Source: Psychromonas arctica DSM 14288 (GTDB lineage: Bacteria; Pseudomonadota; Gammaproteobacteria; Enterobacterales; Psychromonadaceae). From it: DNA of 64,000 nucleotides. Each line of letters begins with the position of its first letter. The stretch's first letter is position 1. Below the pieces are notes generated by a model. It made no database searches. It was given only the letters and a program-made list of their open reading frames with translations, and was not told where the DNA came from. Below are positions 9,117-17,499 of the stretch, piece after piece. The position numbers and the translations under genes were made by a program. The stretch covers positions 380,173 through 444,172 of the forward strand of contig NZ_AXWP01000001.1 in NCBI RefSeq assembly GCF_000482725.1, given 5' to 3'.

Positions 9117-9635
9117 ATTGTTACCTAATTTATACGCTTAAAATCAACGCGCAGTATAACAAAATCCATTTATAATGTATGAAAAACATAACTGCTAATA
9201 AATGTGTTTTATTTATTAACGGTGTTTATTCGTTCCTATTGTTATTTTTGCTATTTGTTGTTTGCATCAGTCTAATGTTTTTTTAATCAAAAAGACTGTG
9301 TTCTACGCTTTTCATTGACTATATTGTTGGTTTTTATGTGCTATTAAATATTGCTTTACGGTCTTTTATTTAAGTAAATACAATTTTGTTATTATAGAAT
9401 GAGTGAATATTATTTACTTGTTATTAGTTTGGTTATTTCAGAATGCTATTTTTACTATTGAATGTCTCGCTGTGATCCTTATTTATTCAGCGTGATCCGT
9501 AAATTACTTTACTGATCAAAGCACTGTTCTCGCATTCAACTGTTTTTGTTAATGAATGCACACTCACAAGTAATTATTACTTCTATTCAATACTTAAAAC
9601 CGCATAAAAAACAACAATAAAATAGGAAATACAAA
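9117..9635. other. Divergent promoter region between rhlE and a thioredoxin-like gene
   Basis: AT-rich non-coding sequence of 519 bp. GTGATCC occurs twice, at 9472 and 9492, 20 bp apart (two helical turns), which might be a regulator site. No reading frame or hairpin stands out. The long leader would suit cold-regulated mRNA of the helicase gene, but I see no recognisable element. Confidence 0.35.
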
Positions 9636-10007
9636 ATGTCTCTCCAACTCGCAACCCTCAGCGTTCGTGAATTTGAACAAAAAATATTAAATAAAGATTC
9701 ATTCATTTTAAATGTAGCTGCCACTTGGTGCTCTGATTGCACAGATCAACGCCTTAATCTTGAGTCATTTGTTGCTGCTGTTGCAGAATATAATTTGTCC
9801 GTATTTGAGTTAATTGCTCAAGAAACTAAAGGAGAATATATCAGCCCTGAAATAGGTGGGTTAATTGAGCAATTTGGAGGACATGGTTTTCCTCGCACTG
9901 TGCTCATTAACAAAGGTAATATAATCAGTGCAGACAATGTTGAAATGATTAGTGAAAAGGCATTATTACAACTAGCAAATAAATTTAAACAGCATTCAAT
10001 CATTTAA
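9636..10007 (+). CDS. Thioredoxin-like protein with CSDC active site
   Basis: A 123-residue cytoplasmic protein without a signal peptide. After an N-terminal helix comes FILNVAATWCSDCTDQRL with C32-S-D-C35 in the place of the thioredoxin CGPC motif. A GFPRTVLINKGNI segment holds the cis-proline (about residues 89-101). The CSDC dipeptide differs from classical thioredoxin and suggests another redox potential or a specialised partner. ATG 9636 follows AGGAA. It stands alone, so its substrate is unknown. Confidence 0.8.
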   Translation: MSLQLATLSVREFEQKILNKDSFILNVAATWCSDCTDQRLNLESFVAAVAEYNLSVFELIAQETKGEYISPEIGGLIEQFGGHGFPRTVLINKGNIISADNVEMISEKALLQLANKFKQHSII

Positions 10008-10063
10008 CTTAACCATTTGTATCTACTCTGTACTCAATAAAACTAGTGTAGTTTATGCAAATA

Positions 10064-10118
10064 AAGAGTTAATAGTCTTTACCAAGCCATTTGTACCTAG
10101 TAAAGACTATTAACTCTT
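10064..10118. repeat. Perfect 19-bp inverted repeat
   Basis: AAGAGTTAATAGTCTTTAC (10064-10082) and its exact complement (10100-10118) are separated by 17 bases. It lies 56 bp after the thioredoxin-like gene. The RNA would form a long stable stem, but no clear T run follows, so it may be an atypical terminator, an mRNA-stabilising stem or a small repeat element. Confidence 0.85.
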
Positions 10119-10268
10119 AAAATTATTATTTTCTCAATAATTGATCTGAAACAAAATTTAATTTGTTAAGGGCCACAAAAATCTAAAAGTTATGCTAATT
10201 TTATACTCTTAAATCATTAATTTTTTTATATGATTTATTTTTGTAACACTACTAATGAAAGGTCGATA

Positions 10269-10607
10269 ATGTCATTGCTTAATAATCTTACTCCAGAAAA
10301 AAAAATGACGGTCATTTTTAGAATGGAACCTGGATCGCTAGGACCAGAAGGAAAAGAATATGTTAATGAGTTCTGTGAATTTGCTCAAACGCAATTACAA
10401 GCTAGTGCATCGCATTATTTAAATTGGTTTATTGTACCTAGATTTGACAAAACATTAAGTGAAATGAAGTTTCAACTCGGCAATAAAACAATGACTCAAG
10501 AGCAGGCTACAAAATATTTATCTCTATTTGGTGAAAGTTATACGCATTTTGAAGAGCAGCTTGAAGATAACCTAGAAGCTATTATTAACCAATATTTTGG
10601 TCGTTAA
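10269..10607 (+). CDS. Unknown protein translationally close to the HD-GYP gene
   Basis: A 112-residue acidic protein I do not recognise. No signal peptide, membrane segment or known motif is visible. It is predicted mainly helical, with aromatic-rich stretches (SHYLNWFIVPRFD, residues about 49-61) and an acidic C-terminal helix. ATG 10269 is chosen over an in-frame codon at 10230 because AAAGG lies 7 bases upstream and the upstream segment is poor coding sequence. It ends 8 bp before the HD-GYP gene, so the two are almost certainly co-expressed and the product may be a partner or sensor for it. Confidence 0.7.
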   Translation: MSLLNNLTPEKKMTVIFRMEPGSLGPEGKEYVNEFCEFAQTQLQASASHYLNWFIVPRFDKTLSEMKFQLGNKTMTQEQATKYLSLFGESYTHFEEQLEDNLEAIINQYFGR

Positions 10608-10615
10608 GGATTAAA

Positions 10616-11776
10616 ATGATAAAAAAAATAACTACAGACCAACTACAAGTTGGTATGTACATTAATCACCTTGTGGTTGGTTGGTTAAACAATCCCTTTA
10701 CTTCGACTAAGTTCTTACTTAAATCTAAAAATGATATTTCAAAAATACGTGATGCGGGAATAAAATGGGTTGAAATTGATACGACTAAAGGGTCAGGCGT
10801 TTCACTTGATAAAACCGTTCAATCAAAAGCCGAAGCCTCGGTAAAACAACAAACTAAAAGTGCTAAAGAAGAATTGGAATCTGCTAAAGTTGCCTTCGAA
10901 GATGCAAGACAGTTTATTAGTGGTGTGATGAATAGTGCAAAAATGGGGCAATGCGTTGAATTAGAACAAGTTGAACCCGTCATTAAAAAACTAAGCGAAT
11001 CGGTTTTACGTAACGAAAATGCCTTGCTTGGACTGACTCATATTCGTAATATGGATTATTATACTTTTGAACATTCGGTCAGTTTTTCTGTGCTTATGAT
11101 GTCTTTCGCAAAAGGCATGGGCAAATCTGATGAGTTTATTTGTGCAGTAGGAGTAGGTGGGTTATTACATGATATCGGTAAAACGCTCACGCCAGATCAT
11201 ATACTAAATAAACCAGGAAAATTAACGCCTGAAGAATTTGTGATCATGAAAGAGCACGTAGTACATAGCCGTATCATTCTTGAAAAAACCGAAGGTTTGT
11301 CACAAATATCAATGGATGTTGCGGCGATGCACCATGAAAAATACGATGGTAACGGTTATCCACTTGGTCTAGATAAAGACCAAATAAGCTTGGCAGGTCA
11401 AATGTCGGCGATTGTTGATGTTTACGATGCACTAACCGCAGACCGTTGTTACCACAAAGGCAAAAAGCCTTCTGAAGCGATTCAATTTTTATTAAAAGGA
11501 TCAGGCAGTCATTTTAATCCGCAATTAGTACAACAATTTATACAGTCGGTAGGTATCTATCCCGCGGGATCGATTGTGTTATTAAACAATGATTATTTAG
11601 CAACCGTGATTGAAATAAAAGATAATATGTTAAAACCAATTGTAGAGATTTTCTTTAATACTAAGACAAAACAACACGTGCAAACAGAGTTGATTGACCT
11701 GAGTACGTCAACTGACCTTAAAGTGAAAAATGTAGATAGCTATGCGAACTGGAATATTAAACCTTCAATTGCTTAG
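10616..11776 (+). CDS. HD-GYP cyclic-di-GMP phosphodiesterase with DUF3391 N-terminus
   Basis: A 386-residue protein. Residues 1-100 match the DUF3391 domain often found ahead of HD-GYP domains (KKITTDQLQVGMYI). The HD-GYP domain has the metal-binding H185-D186 (LLHDIGK), then HVVHS and the signature HHEKYDGNGYP (239-249), followed by ADRCYHKGK. All visible catalytic residues are present, so it is probably an active enzyme that hydrolyses cyclic-di-GMP to GMP. No membrane segment is seen, so it is cytoplasmic. Two GGDEF proteins at 15191 and 21221 supply the opposite activity. A terminator follows. Confidence 0.92.
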   Translation: MIKKITTDQLQVGMYINHLVVGWLNNPFTSTKFLLKSKNDISKIRDAGIKWVEIDTTKGSGVSLDKTVQSKAEASVKQQTKSAKEELESAKVAFEDARQFISGVMNSAKMGQCVELEQVEPVIKKLSESVLRNENALLGLTHIRNMDYYTFEHSVSFSVLMMSFAKGMGKSDEFICAVGVGGLLHDIGKTLTPDHILNKPGKLTPEEFVIMKEHVVHSRIILEKTEGLSQISMDVAAMHHEKYDGNGYPLGLDKDQISLAGQMSAIVDVYDALTADRCYHKGKKPSEAIQFLLKGSGSHFNPQLVQQFIQSVGIYPAGSIVLLNNDYLATVIEIKDNMLKPIVEIFFNTKTKQHVQTELIDLSTSTDLKVKNVDSYANWNIKPSIA

Positions 11777-11794
11777 CACCCCCTTATTAGCCCA

Positions 11795-11840
11795 CAATAA
11801 AAGCCTTAAAATAATGTAATTTTAAGGCTTTTATTGTTTT
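11795..11840 (+). terminator. Strong rho-independent terminator after the HD-GYP gene
   Basis: A perfect 18-bp inverted repeat (CAATAAAAGCCTTAAAAT at 11795-11812 and its complement at 11819-11836) with a 6-base loop, followed by TTTT. Confidence 0.9.
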
Positions 11841-11975
11841 AAAATTCACATGGAAAATGTGCTAACCGTGGTAGAGAAAATCCTTTTTCATAGAAAGTAA
11901 AATAAAAGTAAGTCGAAAACATCATGCAAGTATGCTAAAAATAGCCGCTATTTATTTGATTATAAGATCGTTAAT

Positions 11976-14186
11976 ATGCCTAATTCTGTTACTCAACTCT
12001 CTGAACTCAAAGATCAATTAGCAAAAGAATGTCAGATTTCACCCTCTCAAGTAGAAGCTGCCATTCATTTATTAGATGATGGCAATACAGTGCCATTCAT
12101 TGCTCGTTATCGAAAACACCTAACACAATCCTTAGATGATAATCAATTACGCTTATTAGAGACAAAGCTAATTTATTTTAGAGAATTAGCTTTGCGTAAA
12201 CAAAGCATTTTAAAAGCAATTGATAAAGCAGGTAAATTAACCAGTAAACTAAAAAATGAAATTCAAGCAATACAAGATAAAGTCAGTCTTGAACATTGTT
12301 ATGCGCCCTTTAAGACTACCCGTATCACCAAAGCAAAATTAGCCGAAGAAGCAGGATTAAATGCGTTAGCCGATCAACTTTGGACTTCACCTAAGCAACC
12401 ATTAACTAAGGCCGCACAACGTTATATTAATAGTGCAAAAGGCTTTACCACTAGTACACAAGTATTAGAAGGTGCATTAGCGATTGCAGTTGATAAATTA
12501 GCTCAAGATATTGCATTAACAAATTTATTAAAACTGCATTTATTTGAACAAGGCGAAGTGTCTTCAGTGGTGGTAAAATCTAAACGTGATGAAGCAATTA
12601 AGTTTAAAGACTATTTTGACTTTAATTCACGTTTAAATAGACTACCAGCACATCGTGTACTCGCGATGTTACGCGGTAAAGCAGAAGGTTATCTTCGTCT
12701 TAAAATCAATGCAGATCCATTTCAAAAAGATAAAAAAGCTTATAGTTATTGCCAAACCTTAATAGCCAAACATCTCAATATATACCTTGCTAAAGATGAC
12801 CATGACTCATGGACCCGACAAGTCATTGACCAGGCATGGCGAACAAAGTTATCAGTGAGTTTAGAAAAGCAAATTTTTGTTCAATTAAAAGAACAAGCTG
12901 ACCATGACGCGATTGAACAATTCGCTAGTAATTTAAGTGCATTATTAATGGCGTCACCGGCAGGTGAAAAGGTGACATTGGGGTTAGATCCAGGCTTTAG
13001 AAGTGGTTGTAAAATAGCTGTTGTAGGTAAAACCGGTCAATTAATTGCAACTAATACTATTTATCCACATCAACCTCAATTGCAAACAAAGCAAGCGAAA
13101 CATGTTGTTGAACTGATGATTAAGCAACATAATGTCGAACTAATTGCTATCGGAAACGGTACCGCTTCACGTGAAAGCGAGCAATTTATAGCACAAATAT
13201 TAACGACTTTGAACAGTGATATTCAAGCTATATCAGTTAGTGAAGCTGGTGCATCGGTATATTCTGCTTCGGCATTAGCCGCAGACGAGTTTCCTGAACT
13301 GGATGTTACCTTAAGGGGGGCAGTATCTATTGCTCGTCGTTTACAAGATCCTTTATCAGAGCTAGTCAAAATTGAAGCTAAGGCAATCGGTGTTGGCCTT
13401 TATCAACATGATGTTCAACAAACTTTATTAGCAAAGCGTTTACAAGCGGTGGTCGAAGATTGTGTAAATAAAGTAGGGGTCGATTTAAACACTGCCTCTC
13501 CGAATGTACTGACACACGTAGCGGGTTTAAATGCAGGGCTAGCACAAAATATTGTTGAATATAGACAGCAACATGGCCGTTTCAAATCACGTCAGGCATT
13601 AACTAAAGTGCCACGTTTAGGGACTAAAGCGTTTCAACAAGCAGCAGGATTCTTGACTGTTAATGGAGGGGATGAATGCTTAGATGAAACCATACTTCAC
13701 CCTGAACAGTACCCATTAGCAAAACAATTAATTGCGCTTAATAATAAAACAATTCAAGACGTTGTACTTAATAATGGTGCAGAAGCATTGTCACTTTCGG
13801 CAATAAATCAGCTCCCAAATAGCCATCAACAATCAAATATGTCGGCTTATCAAGAAATTTTAGCCGTGTTGACTCTGTCACGCCGTGATCCAAGGGAACA
13901 ATTTAAAGTTGCAGAATTTGATCAAAGTATTGGAAAAATCAGTGATTTAGAAGTGGATATGTCGTTACAAGGTGTGGTGACGAATGTAGCAAACTTTGGC
14001 GCTTTCATAGACGTCGGGGTGCATCAAGATGGATTGGTGCATATATCCATGTTGTCTGACTGTTTTGTTGATGATCCTCATAAAGTCGTTAAAGTTGGGC
14101 AAATAGTTAATGTGGAAGTGGTGAGTGTTGATCAAGACCGTAAACGGATTGCATTGACCATGAAAAACATTAAACAACCTAGCTGA
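11976..14186 (+). CDS. tex: Tex-family transcription accessory / S1 RNA-binding protein
   Basis: A 736-residue nucleic-acid-binding protein of the Tex (YhgF) family. The N-terminal Tex domain (VEAAIHLLDDGNTVPFIARYRK, about residues 26-47) is followed by a YqgF/RNase H-like domain with GLDPGFRSGCKIAVV (about 338-352). Helix-hairpin-helix repeats come next (VGVDLNTASPNVLTHVAGLN..., about 500-560). A C-terminal S1 domain (LQGVVTNVANFGAFIDVGVHQDGLVHIS, about 663-690) ends the protein. Tex affects transcription and RNA handling, and its exact role is still unclear. It is slightly shorter than E. coli YhgF. trmK follows 14 bp downstream, so they form an operon. Confidence 0.95.
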   Translation: MPNSVTQLSELKDQLAKECQISPSQVEAAIHLLDDGNTVPFIARYRKHLTQSLDDNQLRLLETKLIYFRELALRKQSILKAIDKAGKLTSKLKNEIQAIQDKVSLEHCYAPFKTTRITKAKLAEEAGLNALADQLWTSPKQPLTKAAQRYINSAKGFTTSTQVLEGALAIAVDKLAQDIALTNLLKLHLFEQGEVSSVVVKSKRDEAIKFKDYFDFNSRLNRLPAHRVLAMLRGKAEGYLRLKINADPFQKDKKAYSYCQTLIAKHLNIYLAKDDHDSWTRQVIDQAWRTKLSVSLEKQIFVQLKEQADHDAIEQFASNLSALLMASPAGEKVTLGLDPGFRSGCKIAVVGKTGQLIATNTIYPHQPQLQTKQAKHVVELMIKQHNVELIAIGNGTASRESEQFIAQILTTLNSDIQAISVSEAGASVYSASALAADEFPELDVTLRGAVSIARRLQDPLSELVKIEAKAIGVGLYQHDVQQTLLAKRLQAVVEDCVNKVGVDLNTASPNVLTHVAGLNAGLAQNIVEYRQQHGRFKSRQALTKVPRLGTKAFQQAAGFLTVNGGDECLDETILHPEQYPLAKQLIALNNKTIQDVVLNNGAEALSLSAINQLPNSHQQSNMSAYQEILAVLTLSRRDPREQFKVAEFDQSIGKISDLEVDMSLQGVVTNVANFGAFIDVGVHQDGLVHISMLSDCFVDDPHKVVKVGQIVNVEVVSVDQDRKRIALTMKNIKQPS

Positions 14187-14200
14187 TAAAGATTTTTAAA

Positions 14201-14986
14201 ATGAAATTAAACAAACGTTTATTAGCCTTGTCAAAAATGGCCAATCAACCTTATCAGGTTGTTTGGGATTGTTGCTGTGATCATGGATTATTAGGCTTTA
14301 AAATCTTAGCAAATGGATTAATCAAACAGGTTAATTTTGTAGATGTTGTACCTGAGCTGATTGAGTCATTATCACAAAAATTAACTAAATATGCTCATCA
14401 CCTTCCCGCGGGAAGCCAATGGCAAGCCTTGTGTCAGGATGTTGCAGAGTTAAAATTGGAGCCCATAAGGAAGCTTGAATCATACGTGTTACAAAGCGAA
14501 AAGCGTTCAGACTTAAACGATGAGTATGATGAAATGGATAATCGCGATATTCCATCTGATAAAATTTTGCCTGCAAATTTAGTCATTATCAGTGGTGTCG
14601 GTGGGGAATTGATGATTGATATAATAACTCGATTAATGCAACGCTATTCAGGAGAAAATATAGATTTTCTTTTGTGCCCTGTACAACACACCTACAAGCT
14701 ACGACTGACGCTAATTGAGCTAGGCTTTAATTTGAAACAAGAACAATTGATTATTGAAAATAATCGAGGCTACGAACTTATGTTGATTAATCAACTGCAA
14801 GGTGAGCCGCTATCTGTAACGGGTAATAAGCTTTGGAAGTCAGAAGCTAGTCATGAAGCTTATTTAAATAAATTGATTAACCATTATAAAAAAATGAATA
14901 AAAGTAATAGAAGGGAACTAAAACTGGAAAGCCTGGCCTTAAAAGATTACTTGAGCTTACAAAATCGATTATATAAAAATATATAA
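14201..14986 (+). CDS. trmK: TrmK-family tRNA (adenine-N1)-methyltransferase
   Basis: A 261-residue SAM-dependent methyltransferase. KLNKRLLALSKM and the SAM-binding motif VVWDCCCDHGLLGFKIL (about residues 20-36) mark the TrmK family, which methylates A22 at N1 in tRNA in Bacillus. NLVIISGVGGELMIDII (about 126-142) is the second conserved segment, and FLLCPVQHTYKLRLTLIELGF the third. Whether the substrate is the same in gammaproteobacteria is not known to me. It follows tex by 14 bp and probably depends on its transcript. Confidence 0.88.
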   Translation: MKLNKRLLALSKMANQPYQVVWDCCCDHGLLGFKILANGLIKQVNFVDVVPELIESLSQKLTKYAHHLPAGSQWQALCQDVAELKLEPIRKLESYVLQSEKRSDLNDEYDEMDNRDIPSDKILPANLVIISGVGGELMIDIITRLMQRYSGENIDFLLCPVQHTYKLRLTLIELGFNLKQEQLIIENNRGYELMLINQLQGEPLSVTGNKLWKSEASHEAYLNKLINHYKKMNKSNRRELKLESLALKDYLSLQNRLYKNI

Positions 14987-15190
14987 TCGAGCATGAGGTC
15001 GTAATTCATTTTTTGCATAGACAGTATGTGTCGATTGATATAATTGATGTAAAATTTGATTGATTCTATAGCTTCCTTATTTTGAACGCTTTTTTACCTT
15101 TGATGCAAGGCTTACATTGGTTTAGTAATTAGCATTTTTCTGTTGATGCGTTAAACCTAATAATTAAATTTTAATGATAAAGTATTCCCT

Positions 15191-16360
15191 ATGAGTAAAA
15201 GTAATCCAAGTCGTCATCCTCATGCATATTCTCATTCATCACCACCTGATCCTTTAGATACAAAATCAATTGATCCAAGCTCATCTCATATAACTTATCA
15301 ACATAAAACCTATCAGCACAAAACAATTGCTGATGCAGATAAAACCTTGAATTGTATTTTAGATATTATTGCAGAAGGTTCTTGGGATTGGGATGGTAAA
15401 ACGGGAAGGGTAGTTAGAAGTACTGCTTGGTTTAAGATGCTAGGTTATGACGTCGGGACATTTCAACAAAATGTATATACTTGGGAAAATGTAATCCACA
15501 AAGAGGATTATGATAAAGTGATGCAGAGCTTTGAAAAAATAATTACACGGAAAACTGATTCATATTGTATAGATTATCGCTGCCGAAAATCTGACGGTAG
15601 TTACCTATGGATCACCGATAGATCTAAAGTAGTTGAATACAACCCCGATGGTTCTGTTGCCAGAATTATTGGGGCTCATCAAGATATTCATCAACAAAAA
15701 ATAGCACAACTTTCACTATTTGAACAAAACCAACAGTTAGCTTTAGGTAATGTCACTCTCGAGAAATTAATCTCAATCAAAACAGAGCAATTAGAAGCAA
15801 AAAACAAACTACTTGAAGAAAAGATCCTTGAAATAGAGCGCTTAGCTAATACTGATTCTTTAACCAACATTGCAAACCGTAAAAAATTCGAGGAAGCATT
15901 AAACAGCGAAATCTCCCGCGCTAACAGATACGAACACGCATTAAGCTTGGTCATTCTCGATATTGACCATTTTAAACTCATTAATGATTCATTTGGCCAC
16001 AAAATTGGAGATCAAGTGTTACAAAATATGGTTTCAGCAGTGGTTAATAATATCAGAGATGTAGATATTTTTGCACGATGGGGCGGTGAAGAGTTTGTTT
16101 TAATATTACCGTGTATAGCCATTGAAGCAGCATTAAATTTCAGCGAAAGACTTCGTCAATTAATTAGCCAGACAGAATTATCAAAAGGAGTCTATATAAC
16201 CTGTAGTTTTGGTGTTAGTGAGTATCATAATACAGATACGGTTGAAGACTTATTTCATCGAGCGGATCAAGCACTTTACCGCGTTAAAAATAATGGACGC
16301 AATAGTGTGCAATGTGAAAAAAAAGGAATGTCGCAACTGCAAACTCTCCTGGTCAACTAA
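15191..16360 (+). CDS. PAS-GGDEF diguanylate cyclase with I-site
   Basis: A 389-residue cytoplasmic protein. A histidine- and serine-rich N-terminus (1-50) precedes a PAS/PAC domain (about 53-180: WDWDGKTGRVVRSTAWFKMLGY ... IIGAHQDIHQQK). A coiled-coil signalling helix (about 185-222) leads to the GGDEF domain. The active site is GGEEF at 298-302. A complete inhibitory site RDVD sits at 289-292, five residues upstream, so product feedback by cyclic-di-GMP is expected. The PAS ligand is unknown. It is monocistronic, 204 bp after trmK. Confidence 0.93.
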   Translation: MSKSNPSRHPHAYSHSSPPDPLDTKSIDPSSSHITYQHKTYQHKTIADADKTLNCILDIIAEGSWDWDGKTGRVVRSTAWFKMLGYDVGTFQQNVYTWENVIHKEDYDKVMQSFEKIITRKTDSYCIDYRCRKSDGSYLWITDRSKVVEYNPDGSVARIIGAHQDIHQQKIAQLSLFEQNQQLALGNVTLEKLISIKTEQLEAKNKLLEEKILEIERLANTDSLTNIANRKKFEEALNSEISRANRYEHALSLVILDIDHFKLINDSFGHKIGDQVLQNMVSAVVNNIRDVDIFARWGGEEFVLILPCIAIEAALNFSERLRQLISQTELSKGVYITCSFGVSEYHNTDTVEDLFHRADQALYRVKNNGRNSVQCEKKGMSQLQTLLVN

Positions 16361-16384
16361 TACAAATATGGTATAAAAACACAA

Positions 16385-16416
16385 TTTATTACTTTATTAC
16401 TTTATTACTTCATTAC
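16385..16416 (+). repeat. Four octamer tandem repeats (TTTATTAC)
   Basis: Three exact TTTATTAC units and one TTCATTAC unit follow one another 24 bp after the GGDEF gene. This is a small slippage-prone array with the same 8-bp unit length as the larger array at 63230. Confidence 0.85.
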
Positions 16417-16522
16417 TTCAAATCGATAACTTATTGTTTCTCTTTTTTTATTATTAGGAAGTAGCCATTATTGAGTATTTATTTTATCTTATCAAAAAAT
16501 TAGTTTACAATAATTGAATATA

Positions 16523-16683
16523 ATACCAATCTAAGTAATCATCTAGTTACTTATTCTTGTTAAAATGAATCCTAGCTTCCTTGTTGATTTTGCAATAACA
16601 ATAACTAGTTACTGCAATCAACGCCTTGCTATCATCCATTTTCCCTAACGCCTCAATAGACAATTTATTACCCAGATTGGTAT
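16523..16683. mobile_element. MITE-like element with ATACCAATCT terminal inverted repeats
   Basis: ATACCAATCT at 16523-16532 and its exact complement AGATTGGTAT at 16674-16683 bound a 161-bp non-coding segment. Inner sequences near both ends are also partly complementary (CTAGTTACT-like stretches at about 16541 and 16605). No reading frame is present, so it would be non-autonomous. From memory, repeats starting ATACCAATCTAA are scattered in genomes of marine gammaproteobacteria. Target-site duplication cannot be settled from one copy. It ends 29 bp before the next gene and may carry its promoter or leader. Confidence 0.6.
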
Positions 16684-16711
16684 AACAGTTAATTTTATGA
16701 AGGAAAATGCA

Positions 16712-17311
16712 ATGAAAAAATCAATAATCGGTATTCTATTTTTTTTACTGCTGCCTAATATTACATATGCAGGGCTGATAACCGAGACTGGTACTTTAAA
16801 ATATGGTGAAGCAGATTGGTATGATTTTTCTACCTTCGATACGGGAAAGGTAACTATATCTGCAGCAGAAAAAAATAATAATTATTATTGGTGGAATAGC
16901 AAATACAACAAATATAACCAATTCGATAGTATTTTATATTTGTTTAAAGACGATGGGGATTTAAGTTGGGCGGACCTTATTAAATACGATGATGATAGTG
17001 GATACGGTCTTGATAGTTTTATAACTGTTAATCTTGCTGCGGGTGATTACTCCGTTGCTATTACCGCTTCTCAAAATAACAAATTTGGTTATCGCAATAA
17101 TTGGTATAGTGCTAATAATGTAACGGATTATGCGCTAAATATTAGTGGAAACTTTGTGAGTACGGGTGAAGCTGTTGTACCTACAAGTGTTGCAGAACCT
17201 GTATCTATTATTTTGTTAGCGGTGGGGTTATTTGGGATTGCTTATTCTCGCCAAAGAAAATTTTCTCTTACATTACCTGCAGCATCTAATTTAGCTTGTG
17301 TACCTAAATAA
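16712..17311 (+). CDS. Exported PEP-CTERM-like protein with PPC-type domain
   Basis: A 199-residue precursor. ATG 16712 is chosen over 16697 because AAGGA stands 7 bases ahead and a clean signal peptide begins there (MKKSIIGILFFLLLPNITYA). The mature part is tyrosine/asparagine-rich with a pre-peptidase-like beta-sandwich pattern: ADWYDFSTF, FDSILYLFKDDGDL, YDDDSGYGLDSFITVNLAAGDYSVAI. Near the C-terminus AEPVSIILLAVGLFGIAYSRQRK has the layout of a PEP-CTERM sorting signal (short motif, membrane helix, basic cluster), with AEP in place of PEP. Exosortase would process such a signal; none lies in the window. About 17 residues follow the basic cluster, which is unusual for the signal. Confidence 0.75.
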   Translation: MKKSIIGILFFLLLPNITYAGLITETGTLKYGEADWYDFSTFDTGKVTISAAEKNNNYYWWNSKYNKYNQFDSILYLFKDDGDLSWADLIKYDDDSGYGLDSFITVNLAAGDYSVAITASQNNKFGYRNNWYSANNVTDYALNISGNFVSTGEAVVPTSVAEPVSIILLAVGLFGIAYSRQRKFSLTLPAASNLACVPK

Positions 17312-17426
17312 CTGATACTTGTTTCGTTAAATGTTAGTCATCATTTCCTGGCATAACAGAGCAGGTTTTAGACTAATGTGCTAAGCGGCATTCAGAAATT
17401 GTTATACCTAGCGTTGTCAGCATTAA

Positions 17427-17473
17427 CATTAAAAACCTCTGGGCCCTTTGAAGGGGATATGAGGTTTTTAATG
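17427..17473. terminator. Bidirectional terminator between PEP-CTERM-like and SDR genes
   Basis: CATTAAAAACCTC (17427-17439) and GAGGTTTTTAATG (17461-17473) are exact complements. Inside them a CCCTTTGAAGGG hairpin extends the structure. T and A runs on either side suit termination of both convergent transcripts. Confidence 0.8.
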
Positions 17474-17499
17474 CTTTAAATAATGTTATTAAATTAAGG

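Noticed and set aside
9472-9498. GTGATCC direct repeat as a defined regulator box
   Set aside because: Only two 7-bp copies; this can arise by chance and no matching regulator is known to me.
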